Part shown: in pieces, positions 24,904-37,400 of the stretch | How the letters are laid out: every line of letters begins with the position of its first letter | Numbering within the stretch: position 1 is the first letter of the stretch | Source: Hydractinia symbiolongicarpus | Lineage: Eukaryota; Cnidaria; Hydrozoa; Anthoathecata; Hydractiniidae | Assembly: GCF_029227915.1 (NCBI RefSeq) | Contig: NC_079889.1 | Location: forward strand, 496,001-560,000 | Direction of reading: 5' to 3' | Length of the DNA: 64,000 nucleotides | Notes under the pieces: generated by a model | What the model was told of the DNA's origin: nothing | Database searches by the model: none | Seen by the model: only the letters and a program-made list of their open reading frames with translations | Made by a program: the position numbers and the translations under genes

Positions 24904-27900
24904 TCAGTTTAAGTTGTAATAAATGAAAAATATTATATTAATAATAAAAAACGAAATAGGAAATAAAAATCTGGAGAATTTGTCAATAAAATGAATATCT
25001 TCGTCCTTTCGATGATATTCCACAGCCTTTCTTAACGCCTTCTTGGTGTGTTTTGACAACAATCTCCCTTTTTTCTCTTTCGAATATCTATGGACGTCTT
25101 CTAGTATACCAGTTATACCTTCTCCAGGGGCAGATGTAACAACACTTCTCCGGGTTGATTGCAAATTTTGTTTTGTATCATATTTGGTATGGGAGATTGT
25201 TGCTGCATCGTTTGAGCTCTAGAGAACAAGATAAAGAGATGTGTCTTTTTATTTCTGTCGAAAAAGAAGTAACAGAAAAAAAAACATTACGAGGAGCAAG
25301 CCAAAATATTGAAATAACTTATTTCTGATTTCTGTATTTTAGCATCTTTAAACGAGCATAATTTGGAACTCTCAAATTTTAGATTTACGAATTAGGCCGG
25401 GTTATATGCAGCACAAAAGTATGTAAAGTGTGAGACGATATGATGACATGCATGGTAGTAATTGAAAGTGATGTCTAGATTACACAATCAGTTTATATTG
25501 AAGTGATGAAGACTGGTTGTGATAGCAATGAAAATACTTAAGGCCTTTCATTTTCCAATATCTTATTTTCTCTCTAAATTTTCTAAATTTTAACCCTTTA
25601 TCGACAACAAGGAAAAGTCATCAAAACAATACTCCCTGGAAGACTAATTTGATCGCTTACTACATGCTTAATGTAAATAAAACAGAATTTTCATCATGTT
25701 TATTTTAACAACCAATGGAATCCTTTAGGTAGATCCATAATTTTCTTACCAATGGATTTCTGAAATTTACTTTTTAGATGCGCTTGCAATTAAACTATTA
25801 ATTGATTCTAAAATTCAAACTCATGTCGCAGACTAGCTTTTTTACGTTAAAGCTGATGTAATACGTCTTTCTTCCAGTCAAGAACAATTTAAAATCTGTC
25901 GAAATATATAAATTACAATAGTTATTGGCATTGTAATAAAAATACATTTGTGTTGATGTGTGTTTGTCTGTTCTGAAAGGTTTACTTGTGAAAAATAAAT
26001 TGCGTAGGCTACTTCCTAAAACGAAAAACAAACCTGTTTTTCTTTCTTAGATTTGTCATTCCACTTCAAACTTGTGATGCCGACAAACACGAATTCAATC
26101 AAGGACGCGAATAGATACACGATGCAAAGTAGGAAATAAAAGTAGTCGGCGCTCTGTTCTCTGTTTATATTGTGGTCCGTGTTGTCTAAAATAAACCAAA
26201 CCGTTTTTTAAGTTTTTTTAAAACAAATTAATCGCCATATAGACCCTTCAGCTCAACTAAATACAACCCTGGAAATGATATAAGCGAAATTGTCTATAAG
26301 TAAACCTGCACATTATCTTCCCAAGTGCTGCAAAGATGATGGATCTAATGGGACTTGAACCCACGACCTTTTGCTTGAGTTCCTACTTGATCCATAATTT
26401 TTGCATTGCTTCGTAAGATATTGTGCAAGTTTACTTATACCACTATATCTCACATAAGCACCATTGTGTTTATGAAATTGTCCGTTTTTTAACTTTTTTT
26501 CAATGTGGGCAAACCGAATCACTTGGTCAGTGCTCCACAACCACAGGCTGCAAAAGTTTTCATTTAGCATAAGTTCAAGCTGACTAATCAACGTCGAAAA
26601 TGCGCTAACTAGACTTTCCATACTGTTTGCATTATTGAAAAGTGCACGCCACGATCCAAAAAGATCGGAAATATGGTGGAATGGCGTGCTGACGTCAGTA
26701 GAAATTTATCCCTTCCCCCTTCCCCCTTCCTTGGGAGAATGTGTTACGTTCCTAACTGCCTGTGGTTGCGATCTTAAACATCTTGGGTCCATGGAAAGTA
26801 TATTAGCTTATTTGCAAATCGTTTAGTAAAATTGAAACAGTCGTGATACCTACACAATGTGCATAGCGTCAATATTGTGGTCACACCCAAACCGACCCTT
26901 GCTGAAACTGCCTTATGATTTACCCAAAAGCTGACCCACGACAATGACACAATGAGGAAGTAGAGAAGAAACGTGTAAAGGAAGTGAAATTTTGCTGCTG
27001 ATTGAAACTGGAAAATGACATACAGCTCATCAGCTTTGGCTAAAAGATAACAAAAAAAATATGTTCATGCAGAATATCATTTTTCATTGCTCAACAGCCA
27101 AAAGCAAATAATAATATAATACGCTATTTTTTACGAAGCTTCGGGTTCATGCAGAAGAGTTATTGCATAGTTGCTCTGGTAAAATAATCATGAAATAATG
27201 CGACAGTAACCAGACACTTATCATAACAAGGGAAAACGATTTAACAACAACTTGCTTTTGCAATCCAAGACGATGGCACCCTTTGGCGCATTAAAAAATT
27301 GCCTACAAGCAAAGCAACTTGCTAAATCTGAAGAAGTAGCCACAGGCGCTAATGTTGTGGATGCATAGGGTAGGTAGCTAATGTGTCACAGAAAATAGTC
27401 TTACGTGACTGTTTGTAGGAAAAACTTCAAAATTCTCAAAATATTTTAAAAAGTATTGTTTCTATCATATCAAATAGTACCGCCGTATTGACAGTTTTAA
27501 TGAATTGCACTTACATGAATTATCTTTGCCAATATGAAATTTCGTTATTTCGCTTACAGGAAACGTTAAAGGTTTGTTGTACCAATTTAGTTGAAGATGA
27601 GCTCTTTCGTACGCATCTTAAAAAGAAAAACACATCTCAAAGTCAATAGGTTATTTCATAAATCTTAAAACGGCTATAATTTGACAGATTAACATCAACT
27701 TATCGAAAAACGTCTACAATGAATTTTCCAGAGAGGTAAATTCAATCTGTCAAACCGTGACCAGATGTTATTGGTCGAGTGATAGTATTAACATAAGAGT
27801 AGCCGATAAACCTGCGGAAATATCCACTTAGGCAGAAGAAAAATGAAAGAGATAGGAGTCAAGAATTTTGGTAAAGTCAGCAGTACATGTCCAAAAAAAT

Positions 27901-30249
27901 TATTTTTCGGAATGTGTTAACTTGTTATATTGAAATAATGAAAAATATTATATACTTTGCAAAAGTACCAGACAGACACATTGAAGAAGTCTATTAGCGA
28001 ATTAATAGTTTTGAATAACTTACATGACTTGATAACAAGCTTACAGTCATGTCTTGAAAATGGATATTTCTGCAGTGACATATCGCACTTTGCTTGAAGC
28101 AATAAACTATGGGAAGAAATATTTGTTAGATGACATTTTAGCTTAAAAAGAGAGCAGAAGTGAATACAGGATGTGAAAAAGCAAACGAGACATGGCTTTA
28201 TTTTCAGTGTCTTCAACTGTGAAAAAAACGAAAACATAAAAAACAAATTTGATCATTGATCATGCTCAAAAACAATAATTGTTAACAATGACTGCAAAAA
28301 TGATAGCACATCTGAGCCTTAAAGTACTTACTATCTACTGTGAAGTACCCTCCCGTCTGCATAAATACGAGTCATGAGGTTAGGTTTACTCAATGTAAAA
28401 TGGGTTAATTTTCTAACTCCTGAAAATATTATGTCTGGTAACCATATGGAATTTGCAGAATTGCCTCCAAGTGCAATGTAATTATTATTAGAGAAATTGG
28501 AATATTTATCTCCATATGATAAACGGTAGTCTTTCCATCTTTCGCGCAGAAATAAGACCAATGAATAATGCTGAAAATAAGAGATAAATTAAAAGCTGTA
28601 AGGAAAGGCGTGCCTTAATGGATAGTTTATTATTTTTAAATAGTACACCTTTTTCCATTTGCTTACAACGCATAAATAAATTTTGTAACATGGAACATAA
28701 GAAATAGAGCTTGGATGCCTTTTTGAAAAACACCTTCTCTTTTCTCTCTTAAGCCTATTTGGTCGGGAGGATCCCCCCTCCCCTTGCCAGTTTTTATTTA
28801 ATAATTCTTTTTCGCTGTGGTGCATGGCCATAATACTTTCTGAGTTTTCATAATTATCTATTAGACTTTTGCATGTCAAAGTTTTAGGTCCCATACCTCT
28901 CACAGCCTCAATATTGGCCATTACTCGAAACTATGCCTTCAATTTCTATGAAATTCTTATAATTTTGGAATTATAATAACTTTTCTTAGGATTACCCTTA
29001 AAACTTAAAACTCACAGCACAAGTTTACTTCAACAAAGAAATCATTTATATACAGTTTGGATACGTGATTAGTCCGATTTCCCGTTTTTTTCGGATTTGG
29101 CATTTTTTTGCGAATTATGTGAAAAACAGAAATAATGGACAAATTCAAAGTTTCTAATGACGCCGCAAAAAGTGTTGATATAAGCAAAAGTTTTATAGTT
29201 GCCATTTTGTGTGTCAATTTTGTTCCATTTGGAAAAGCATATTAAAAGTTACAGAGGGATGGAGGGGTGGGCGGAATCAGCCCCCTTTCCTCCCCCCGTC
29301 AAAGAATTTTTGAAATACACAGACTAACCTGGATTAAATCTTACTGATTACCAGTAATTAGACAGTGCATACTAATTACTTGCACTGTAGAGATTTTACT
29401 ATTTCTTATAAAGAAAACAGAATAAATAAGAAATTTTTTTCTCTCACACAAAGCATTACCTAATGATTTGTGTGAGAGAAAAAAATTTGGGTAACATGCA
29501 ATGCACATTGCTTACATATTAACGTGTACGTACTTTTTCGATATGGTTCAAGCGCAATCTGTTAGTAGCAAGCAGTTCAATAACAACCTGTACTGCTTCA
29601 CCATTTCGTGATGGGATAGCCCGTCTGTCGTAACCCTGTAGAATGTCTTTTAATATTAATGAAGTTTTGTCGATAATATTGTTTTTCTGTGCGAAAAGTG
29701 ACCTAAAATGATATAGTATAAATATTAGCTGATAAAAAATGAAAGTAGTATGCGAAATGTGATATAGCAGAATTACGAAATAACTAGCTTTGTATTTTTT
29801 GTTTTGTTTTGTTCTGCCACTACAGACATTTTAGGCATCGTTTTACGGGGAAAGGATCAGTAATGACAAAACCATTATCCATAGTCTTTTTGCTTTCTAA
29901 TACATCGTATAGTTTGGATGTGTATGCATATCTTAAAGCTTTATTTCTATTTTGGATTTGCAGAAGAAGTAGGTGCAGCCCAGGGCAAAAAAGACAGCAT
30001 ATCAACCACGTAAGCTTGTCTATAACATTGACTTTGGGAAATATTTTTCAGTGCAAAATGACAAAACAATTTATATTGTAATAGGTCAAAAGCAACACTG
30101 GAATTCTGCCTTACTCAAGAAATATTATCTGCTTAAAAGCGCACTTACACTGACTGTTCGTTCAGCTTGTACCAATACCATCACTGGATGTTTTAATAAC
30201 GTCAGAAATAACCGTTGTACACTTACGCTAGTACTAATCTACCCTCCAT
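24904..30249 (-). CDS. Cys-loop ligand-gated ion channel subunit A (GABA-A/glycine-receptor type)
   Basis: Exons: 30227-30249 (probable), 29534-29702, 28332-28570, 28024-28106, 27515-27616, 26854-27039, 26034-26185, 24904-25218; 422 aa from MEGR. Start: the short first exon (MEGRLVLA, strong donor GTAAGTG) has the right phase, but a Met seven codons upstream is also possible. The ligand domain carries [21 protein letters not shown] and SIWLPDI. The Cys-loop is [15 protein letters not shown], with Ser where the family has Asp. The [12 protein letters not shown] segment follows. M1-M2 reads [20 protein letters not shown] with LGVTTILTL. The SAR filter implies anion conduction, though the usual Pro is Ser. 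M3 and a basic M3-M4 loop follow, then [14 protein letters not shown] (M4). The exon after the Cys-loop is 102 nt against 138-144 in the other copies, so about 12-14 residues of the binding-domain loop are missing. The subunit sits in the plasma membrane as part of a pentamer. Confidence 0.85.
26335..26470 (-). repeat. possible tRNA-derived SINE relic
   Basis: On the minus strand GGTCGTGGGTTCAAGTCCCA is a good box B/T-arm, with TAGTGGTATAAGT as a candidate box A about 75 nt upstream. It lies in a channel A intron. The middle does not fold as a tRNA. Confidence 0.3.
27805..27905. repeat. dispersed copy of the 14655 repeat
   Basis: It shares TGCGGAAATATCCACTTAGG, ATGAAA, GAATTTTGGT and GTCAGCA...CATGTCCAAAAAAATTA with the RTK-intron repeat. 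It lies in a channel A intron, and its TGACGTCA core is mutated. Confidence 0.5.
28740..29110. repeat. dispersed repeat, copy 2 (copy 1 at 7120-7620)
   Basis: Colinear with copy 1: ATAATTATCTATTAGAC, TTTAGGTCCCATACC, AATATTGGCCATTACTCGAA, CTTAGGATTACCCTTA and GTGATTAGTCCGATTTCCCG. It lies in the channel A intron between 29534 and 28570. Confidence 0.6.
29431..29488. other. 58-nt near-perfect hairpin
   Basis: Two perfect complementary 22-nt arms (29431-29452 and 29467-29488, core CTCTCACACAAA) flank a 14-nt centre that itself contains CATTA/TAATG. The pairing stops abruptly outside the arms. It is intronic in channel gene A. Confidence 0.85.
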
Positions 30250-31279
30250 AATTAGGCCATTTCCATCCATCTGCTGAAACACTAAATTGATGGCAGCCTT
30301 GACAATGGGAAGATCAGAATGAAAGTAATAATAACCAAATGTTTGTTGAAAAATTAGGCAATCTTAAAAAAGAAGGGTTTCTGCATTAAGAATAATATTT
30401 TTGTATGTTATAGAGAATAATACAGTTGACTTCCTCTAATTCGAATCTCTATAATTCGAATATTTCTATAATTCGAACAAGTGCTTAGTCACTGTTATAA
30501 AAAGCTTTCTACAATTCGAATGTCTCTAATTCAAAACATTTTTCGAATTTTAGAGTATAAACAGGGCTTTGTCAAATTCGAATGTTCTTCTAAAATTCAA
30601 AAATTGTCTTTTGAACGTTATTTTTCAAAACGTTGGTCTTGCACTTGGTAATGCAACTCGTTTTGTTGAAAGAGATCGTCTCTCCAATGTAAAGCAATCG
30701 AATATATTCAACAGTTTTTTAAATAAAGTTTCTGTTTTGCGTAAACTATAAAATAAAGATTGAATGAAACTTGAATTATGTTTTCTTGATTTTGAAATTA
30801 AACTGAGAGTCAGCTGTATGTTGTTTACCAAGTCTTCATAAATTTTTTAACAATCTTTTTTTCTTACTTCCATCATTTCGCTTTTTCAAGATATCCGTTT
30901 GACCTTACTTAAAACCCAATTATGACATCTTAGTTGCCAGATTTTAAACATTTAAGATTTCAATCAATTAAAAACGAAAAATTATTTTTAAAAAAAATCC
31001 AATTTAAATGATTAAAAAACTTTTTATCCTCCATAACATATAAGCATATGATTTTCAATAAAATCTATTGGCAGTCTACAAGTATACTGTTATAAACTTA
31101 ACATCAACTAATTTAGACTTCTCATTTTCGAAATAAGTTTGGGTAAATGTGTTAAGTTAAAAAAAAAATGTTAGCATCATGTTATGTATATGTCTTTTCT
31201 CTGGTAAGCATGGTCGTTATTTAAACCGGACAACATGCGAGACACATATTTGTGTAAGAAATAAAACGATCAGCCGTAG

Positions 31280-31594
31280 TCCCGACTAGTAGCCTAGTGG
31301 TAGAGCGTTCACTTCTACTGTAGGAAGTCTTGGGTTCAAACCCCGGCCGAGTCATGCCAGAGACTATAAAAGTGTGAATTTATCTTTTCTACTTAGCGTT
31401 CAGCATGGGAATAGAATTGAAATCTTAGGCGGTTGTCTAGTTGAGAGATTGCTGTGTTCGCTCGACTTTCGTACCTCAAATGTGAATTTTAATGCACTAG
31501 GACCGCCTTCTAAGGACCCTTGTTTATAACAGTACCAATTGGAGCTAAAGAGGCTATCCTGGGTAAACAATTTTAATAATGATAATAATAAAAG
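31280..31594 (+). mobile_element. tRNA-headed SINE with an AAT-type tail
   Basis: The head is tRNA-like: TAGCCTAGTGGTAGAGCG (box A/D-arm), then TTGGGTTCAAACCCCGG (box B/T-arm), then CCGAGTC. An unrelated body of about 240 bp follows, ending in TTTTAATAATGATAATAATA. The head-body-microsatellite-tail order is the SINE layout. Its tail resembles that of the LINE fragment at 17655-18275, which may be a mobilising partner (inference). Confidence 0.7.
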
Positions 31595-33574
31595 ACAAGC
31601 ATGATTAGCTAGTATTCTAAGAGTTGTGGGAACAGAATTACGTTGTTAAAAGAAAGATACAAATATATACATACCTAAAGAGCAGAACTACAAAAATCAT
31701 TTTCATATACATTTTCACAGTCTGTGTCAAATTTATAAATATACAGCTAACATCTATCTTTTCTCATTTTTCTTTAATATATGTCTGTCGGTTACATTTA
31801 AAATGAGTACATATGAATTAAATTATATTTTAAGAATAAGAAAAATTCAAGCAAAGTATTGAGTCATTGACCATTCATAAATCACAAATCATTATGCTTC
31901 AAATTAACATTCGTATTCTATCAGTTTCATGTGCAAAACACTCTTTGTGCTAGAAAGCCCACGAAATATAGAGTTCAGATTTGGTATCGCAAAAATTGTT
32001 TTTTTTTATCTTGTGTATGTATGTTAGAGATAATTAGAAAAACCTCTATATCCCTTTCTCTAAAATAATAGCCGTACTCTGTTCAAAATGCTTACGCGCA
32101 GCTTTTTTCGGAAAATTATCGTGGGGTCCGATTTTTACGGTCTTCTGTTTTTCGGTTGGACGCAACATAATTGCGGAATAATTTCAGAATCACACCAGAA
32201 CCGGATAAACAACGAAAACATGCTCGGAAGCCATTTTAGTTTGGAGGTGATGTTGTGCGGTTCGTAAGTCTTCTTTTGACCTTCTTCTCTTCTAAATACT
32301 TTGTATCTATAGGAATATTTATTTTGATGTTTTTAGATGTTAGGATGAATATATCGTAACGTTTTCTGGCTATGTATAAATCTTAAACAAACCAATTTTC
32401 AAATTTTAGCTAGGAATGCAGATTTCAAGGCAGCATTCTGTTGCTATAGCTAGCCTTGTTTATATCATTCTTTTGATGTTTTTATTCAGTTTGGTATATC
32501 AATATTTATTTTTATGTTTTGGTTGTGGCTAGCTCTTTATAGCTATCTCTGGCAAAAAGTGAAAGTAGTCAAATGCAGTTTCCAGCTAGCTACAGCAAAA
32601 TTATTATGCTAAATGCAGTTAGTAGCTACACCTTTTATTACTGTCATGAAAACTTATTCTGCAAAATTAAATGACTGAGTGATATTTTTAACTGGTCGGG
32701 GTAACAACAAGCTTTAAACCGAAGTTGCGATAAATTTTTTTTCTGGAAAAGGGTAATATGCCTATATGCCCGTTCAATTCTGTTTAACTGTACTAACCGC
32801 TCAGGCATGTGTTAACAATGGACTGTTTTTTGTGTTTTTATTTAAACAGAGTGCAATGAAGTGTTTTTCAAAAGGGTATTATCCCTATGCGCCTGCGCGA
32901 CACCATTTAACTGTGTCACAAATAATTTTTTAACTTTCACAAAATCTTATTCCGCAAAATAAAATATTAGTGACCGATTGTTTTTGCTATGACGGGGTAA
33001 CAACGGTTTGTAAATCTGTTTTTATTTCGGCTATCGTTGCGGGAAAGTTCTTTTTAAAAAAATATGTTACAGTCGCAACACTATTATGTTGTACGCGCTT
33101 CAATTGATTTACGATATAATGTATACCTGTACTAAAACGCTCCACCTGATCGTGTAACATAGTTTACGGCTCTTATTAAGCCCTCAACAACGCCGGGACA
33201 CACCTTGACTTGTGGCTTACCCCGGGGTTTTGACGCCGGGTTTCCCGGCTAGTTATTAATAATACCTGTAGTCCAACTTTCTGTTTGTAACGCAAAGTCG
33301 TGTTAACGGCGCACGAAATACGATCCACTAGGGCAGGAACGGCAAACCAAACGGAGAAGGTTTTTTTTAGATTTTCCCGCTACTTTAAATAAAAGGAAAC
33401 TATATCTCAATTTCAAACTGACAAAACACATATTTTGACATTACGTCACAACGTTGATAAATCAAATTGACGTTAATGTATTTAGCGAAGCTATTGCATT
33501 GCAATTTTTAGTTGGAACAAGTAGAAATAGCTGACGTCATTGCCTGACAAGCTCGTGCGCAGGGCTTTTGGGGT

Positions 33575-33612
33575 TTTTATATTGCGACGAAAGGTTCCGT
33601 CGCAATATAAAA
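33575..33612. repeat. 15-bp perfect hairpin, TTTTATATTGCGACG arms
   Basis: The arms 33575-33589 and 33598-33612 are exact reverse complements around an 8-nt loop. Weaker pairing extends outward (GGGTTTTT/AAAAACC), so it may be the core of a foldback element. Confidence 0.7.
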
Positions 33613-34409
33613 GCCTAAAAACCATGTAACGTTCTAGACACATGTACAGCTTGGTTTACCTTCACCTAAACGCTTAATATGTACCAAGTTAATTGGGAAA
33701 AAAATTCGAAAACACCACTGTAATCCCACTTATTGGCAATAATCAATTCCATTCATTTCTTTGAGAACCCTTGCAACATGGAACTATATCCAAAATGGGA
33801 GACCTTGCTTAGGTTTACTGAGATTCGGGGTATGCCAAACAGCCACTAGGTACATTTGATTCTGTTTCTTTTGTGCAACAGTGGCCCTTTTTAAGGTTCC
33901 TTTTTGTTCCTGTTTTGTGTGTATGAGAAACTTGTTTTTATAAGTATATATTAAAGGAATATTTAACAACGTTTAAGCCAAGTATAACTCTTGACTCATG
34001 TTTAAGATTTCGGCTACTAACGTACATCTTGATTAGGAGCTAGTGTTTTGCGTTGTCGTTACTAATCCAGGTCAATCTATCAATCTCATATATATACACC
34101 CCAAAGTAGCCAGCTGGGTTAATTTTCTGATACACATTTTTTGATGATGCTGTGTCTTAAGTAGCATGAAACAGACTGTTGTAGCACAGCGCATTATACA
34201 AAATTCATCCAACTATAAATAAATTTTCTGTAAAGAGGGAGAATTACATGGCTTTAATATAAATATTCTTAACATTTTGGTAAAAACTTTTAGGCTTCTA
34301 CAGCGGTGGCGGCTTCTCCTTTAAAATAAAAATTCCAGTTGTGGCACCTCCTTTATTTCAGTACCAAATTCCAATACTCAAAAATTTCAATTCATAACAC
34401 GTTCATTTC

Positions 34410-37400
34410 TCACTCTCTTCTCAAGCAGATAACAAAGTATATTATATTCGCAAGAAGAAAGCTTAATGGAAAAGCAACTCGACTCCACTTGTCTATGAAG
34501 TGAATATCTTCATTTTGTTCATGTTTTTTGAAAAATTTCTTCACCACAGCTTGAGTAGTTTTTTTAATGGTTCCTTTTTTTTGTTTTCTTTTAAGAACAC
34601 CATGATAAGATTCATTTAAGACATCCGTATCGGGCGCAAACATAACGCCCCGTCTTTTCGCATTTCGCTTTGAAGCATTTTTGTCCCCGTCGTATCTTCT
34701 TCCATCTCCGTTTTCAACTCCACGTTCTTCAGCATCTGAATATCCATTATTACTGTATGAACTCATTGAGTTGTCACCCTTTCCTTTCTTGTAAATCGAA
34801 GAACGTTTTCTTTCGTACTTCTTCCAGTGTAAATCAGTGACGCCGACAAAAGCAAACTCGATTAACGCGGCGAATACGTAAAAGAAGCATAAGATGACAT
34901 AGTAATCGATCAACTTTGTATGGCTCACTGTCGGAGTTGCATTGCGAATGTTGTTCCCTGTTGATGTCAAAAATAAATAAAAAATAAACAAAGTAGTAAC
35001 TCGTTATTTTCCAGTAGCATTGATTTTCTTTTTGGTAAGTTAACTAAAGAAGTTAATTATATGGAGTTGATTACATTTATTGGGCTTCGTCATTTTTTAT
35101 TTGACTAAGTAACCAAAAAGACAAAGCAACGAGTCTAAAAATACGGAGAACACATATGTTATAAATTTGTCGTTCTGTATTTAGTATTTCGATAATCCCA
35201 TGTTATTCTTGTTGAAAAATTTAATTCAATATTAGCTGTAGCTAAATTTTGGACTTGAATAATCCAGACCGTTAACAGCATGTCTATTTGCCTCACGCAT
35301 AGATAAATTTATGGTAACAGATGTCCCTACATTTCAAATACTTACAGCTAAAGGACATTAGAAGGGGTTAATAGAAAATAAAAAGCACACATTGCTAACA
35401 TATTTTTTATCATCCTTATATTAAGACCAAGTATTACCTAACGTTCCCATTGTCAATACAGTGGTTATTCCCAATGAGACTCTTGCAGGTATCGAGCGGT
35501 AATTGATCCAGAAACTAACCCAGGACAACGTAACGATCATTATACAAGGTGTGTACATATTCCAAATGAAATAGTAGACATTCCGGGAGAACTGAAATGT
35601 AATCACCAGACTATCAAAATTATCTAAAAATGAAAATAACATAACTTTGTAATCATTTCGTGGAGATTTTTTGTGAACGAAAAAAAAAGGTGATTTATCC
35701 ACGAGTTTGTCTGTTGTTTATTCACTGCATTTTGTGGCTCTCACAACTGCGGCTACCATTTTGCGTGACAGACAAACGTATTACGAGTATTATAATTTAC
35801 TAGTCGTTGTTCGTGGAAAAATCCACTGGTTCACCCGTCCTTTATTTATTGCATTTCGTGTTTTTGTAACACGAATTTTTTCTCGCGCGAAACAGACAGA
35901 CGGAATACGGCTGTTATTAAAGAGATGAAAAAAAGCTTCTGTAAGTGGATTTTTAGTTTATTGTCTGTTATTGTCTCATTCCCGCCTGTCGATTGAAATT
36001 AACAAACCGATTTGTTAAAGGAATATTTTTTTTTATATTTATGAAACTTGAATTTTTTTTGCGAATCTTTTATCTTTAACTATTTAGTTTTCAATAGGGT
36101 GTCTGTAAGTGCATTTTTTTTTACGAGTTACATAGTCGCGAGTCCCGACGCTTATCTTTTTGATATTGATATCGGAGAAAAAAATTTTAAAGATGTGAGC
36201 GTTGGGTACGAGTGATTGTACAATCCGCACGCTTTGATTGAAAATCTCCATAATACGTTTTAAAATAGCTGACATTGTTTAACCGCCAGAGCTATGTATC
36301 GTTTCGTCATAAGTTTTGTTTCGTCACAAGTGTCGTCAAAATAGTTGATCGTTTATCGTTACTGTTAAACGTATGGGCTTTTAGCGTAAAAATATTTGAT
36401 GAAGTGTATGGAATTTTTAAGCATCTGTTTGGTTCGTTTCAGATATTTGTTTTTATCGCCATGGTTTCACGTGTCACTCTGTCGTTCGCCATGTTTTTTC
36501 TTTTGTGTGTTCCTGAGGAAAGAAATTTAACTTCCCAACTGAAATAATATTGGAGAAAATGATCTTTATCACCTTTTTTTCCATTGATAGAAAGAAACTG
36601 GACACTTCTGTCTTAACCGCTTTGAAATCCCAACTTTTCTTACTCTGCCTACACCTAACTCTCGTTCACTATGAATATTGATTGCAAATGTCAGAATAAA
36701 CATGTGAGTGTATGGAGAGCAAAAAGAAAGATTTTGCCTGCTGGACTGCATATTATACAATCCGTTATTTCACAATATGATATAGAATATAGCTCTGTTT
36801 GTGAAAGCTCCTGTGGATTATTAAACACTGTATTCTGCTTAGTCATATTTGTCAATAAAACACTCACAATACATTTTCAAACTAGGCGAAAAGTTAAGTG
36901 CAGAAGTAAGTTTTAAAATTGGAAAAATGACAACATAAAAATAAACTTTACCTGTGATATTGTAATCAACTATTCTTTTTTCGTATGTAAAATGATCGAA
37001 AGTATATTCTCCCATGCTCTTGTCTTTGGGCTGAAATATTGGACCCCCGGAATCGTTGTTCCAATCCAGCTGCAGATGAATATTTGAATATGCGTCTATA
37101 ATTACATGGTAAATAGAATGTTACTATACCATTACCGTAACAGAAACAGAAACAGGCTCTCTCTAAAAAAAAAAATGTTTTTCGTTTGCTTAGCTTAACA
37201 CAAACGGAATATTTACGCTTGAATTCTTCAATCCTATTGGTTGATTACAAAAGCATTACATTATCACAAGCGGACTTAAGACAGACATTTTACTTCAAAA
37301 ACGTCAAACGTTTCTTAACTCTTTCTTTACTCGCGCGGATATTTGATAAGAACACATAATGGCGGATAAAGGTGAGTTGGGAAAACAATTTGTAATATAG

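Larger units (their letters stand above)
30250..34409. other. 4.2-kb gap between channel genes A and B
   Basis: No gene seen. It holds a SINE (31280-31594), a perfect hairpin (33575-33612) and AT-rich sequence. A minus-strand AATAAA at 34352-34357, about 55 nt past the gene B stop, is a plausible polyadenylation signal. Confidence 0.55.
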
